Of a DNA stretch of 6,506 bases, positions 5,404-6,506 are shown piece after piece (position 1 is the first letter of the stretch; every line of letters begins with the position of its first letter). The notes under the pieces are model-generated. The model worked only from the letters and a program-made list of their open reading frames with translations, made no database searches and was not told the origin of the DNA. The DNA is from Vicinamibacteria bacterium (GTDB lineage Bacteria > Acidobacteriota > Vicinamibacteria > Fen-336 > JAGNNV01). The translations under genes were made by a program, and so were the position numbers. Location: assembly GCA_016650185.1 (NCBI GenBank), contig JAENWE010000122.1, positions 1 to 6,506 on the forward strand. The letters run 5' to 3'.

Positions 5404-6506
5404 ATGAGCTTTGCGGACAAAGGCGCCGTCGCCGACATCGATCCGGCTTTCTTCGTGGGCTACCTTCACCGTCTTAAAGCGACGGGAACGCTGAAGTTCG
5501 AGGATGCCCCGATCCAGCGGGCCATCTACTTCCGGGACGGTCGCGTGTTGTTCTCGTCGTCCAACGCCCCGGAAGACCAGCTCGGAGCCATTCTCGTGGC
5601 CGCCGGGAAGATCGAGCAGGATCAGTTCGATCTCATCGTCGCGAGCCTTGAGCCGAAACAGTCCATCGCGGCCGCGCTGGCTCAAGGCGGGCACGTCGTG
5701 CAAAGGGACATTGGCGATGCGGCCCGTCGCAAGGTGGAGCAGATCGTTGGCTCCTGCTGCGCCCAGACCTCAGGCCGGTACGAGTTCGAGGACGGCGTTC
5801 TGCCCAAGGGCGCCCTGGACCTGAAGCTCACGACGGAGAAGGTTCTGATCTCGGCCTTCGAAGCTCTCGAACCGTCCGGTTTCCTGATCAGGATTCTGAA
5901 GAGCCCCATGGCGGTCCTGGCCCTGGCCGAGGCTGAGCCAACGGAGCCTGATCTCGCGCGCCTGCGCGATGCTCTGGATGGTGTTTCATCCCTGGCCGAT
6001 ATTGCCGGAGCGGTGGGTATGGCAGTGGCCGTCGCCGAGGCGCGCGCCGCGGTCCTGGTGGTTATCGGCGCCGCATCGGTGGTGACCTCTCAGATCGAGG
6101 AGATGTCGCTTCCCGACACCGGTGAGGCACTCTCATCCGTGTCACTGATGGCGCCCGAGGACTCCGAGGCGGTTGAGGCCGAGACTCTCGCCTTCGATCA
6201 AAGCCTCGTGGGGGGCGGGGAAACTTTCCAGGGCGGCTCGACCCTGGTCATGCCGCCTTCAGACGAAAACGGCCTCGGCGTTTCGGGAGACTCGACTCTG
6301 CTCATGGGGGTTGAGCCGACTGCGCCCGCGGGTCCGGTCTCGAGCGGTTTGGGCAGGCCCGATGCGCCCCGACGGGAAAGGGCGACCACTCAGGATCTGG
6401 ATGCCGTTAATGAGCTGATTGGAACGCCCAAAGCGCCGGTCTCTCGCCCCGCATCCTCGACTCCGGCCCAGCGTTGGGAGCCGGTGCTCTCCTCCAGAGG
6501 ACGCCC
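5404..6506 (+). CDS. DUF4388 (PATAN) domain protein, 3' end beyond the window
   Basis: At least 367 residues, open at the window edge. Residues about 10-110 match the DUF4388/PATAN pattern: L-K-A-T-G-T-L-K-F (24-32), I-Y-F-R-D-G-R-V-L-F (41-50) and Q-L-G-A-I-L-V-A-A-G-K-I (59-70). Such domains are common in signalling and motility proteins of Myxococcota, Acidobacteriota and related groups, often joined to receiver, kinase or DnaJ domains. Residues 180-228 (L-R-D-A-L-D-G-V-S-S-L-A-D-I-A and an Ala/Val-rich helix) resemble the small winged-helix-like module that often follows. From about 229 the chain becomes a disordered acidic then Pro/Ala-rich linker with repeated Thr-Leu motifs, suggesting another domain beyond the edge. 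The start at ATG 5404 gives the usual short N-terminus before the domain; GAGG at 5389-5392 is a weak, distant ribosome binding site. An in-frame ATG at 5353 is possible. Confidence 0.85.
   Translation, partial: MSFADKGAVADIDPAFFVGYLHRLKATGTLKFEDAPIQRAIYFRDGRVLFSSSNAPEDQLGAILVAAGKIEQDQFDLIVASLEPKQSIAAALAQGGHVVQRDIGDAARRKVEQIVGSCCAQTSGRYEFEDGVLPKGALDLKLTTEKVLISAFEALEPSGFLIRILKSPMAVLALAEAEPTEPDLARLRDALDGVSSLADIAGAVGMAVAVAEARAAVLVVIGAASVVTSQIEEMSLPDTGEALSSVSLMAPEDSEAVEAETLAFDQSLVGGGETFQGGSTLVMPPSDENGLGVSGDSTLLMGVEPTAPAGPVSSGLGRPDAPRRERATTQDLDAVNELIGTPKAPVSRPASSTPAQRWEPVLSSRGR

Overview
The window is a GC-rich, gene-dense bacterial segment with short or overlapping gene junctions. The gene families suggest Acidobacteriota, Myxococcota or another 'delta-like' lineage: Get3/ArsA-type ATPases of the BagA/BagB kind, a DUF4388 (PATAN) protein, a YacP-type NYN protein and a large beta-rich lipoprotein. 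This placement is an inference from family content and base composition; no rRNA or other marker gene is present.

Left part (1-3654, + strand) is one tight operon. It begins with the 3' end of an unrecognised gene (stop at 214). Three ArsA/Get3-family P-loop ATPases follow: a BagA-like member with a degenerate switch I (223-1143), a BagB-like member (1140-2246) and a canonical single-domain ArsA with a C-terminal HSP20-like domain (2243-3409). An 81-residue charged protein closes the operon (3409-3654). The last four genes overlap by GTGA, ATGA and TGATG junctions, so their translation is probably coupled, consistent with subunits made in fixed proportion. By analogy with Get3 and the mycobacterial BagA/BagB pair, the products may be an ATP-driven targeting or chaperone system for hydrophobic clients. 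Nothing here points to arsenic resistance: there are no arsB, arsC or arsR neighbours and no double-domain ArsA.

Middle part (3660-4866, - strand) holds a lipoprotein gene that converges on the operon with only 5 bases between the stop codons. It is served by a near-consensus sigma-70 promoter (TTGACA, 18-base spacer, TACAAT at 4847-4818), which implies a long 5' leader of roughly 185 nt containing several possible hairpins, one of them over the ribosome binding site.

Right part: a YacP-type NYN RNase-like gene (4867-5334, - strand) and a DUF4388 regulatory or scaffold protein (5404 to the window edge, + strand) diverge from a 69-base spacer. The DUF4388 gene is open at the window end, so its C-terminus is not visible. 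No RNA genes, mobile elements, CRISPR arrays or large repeats were seen.
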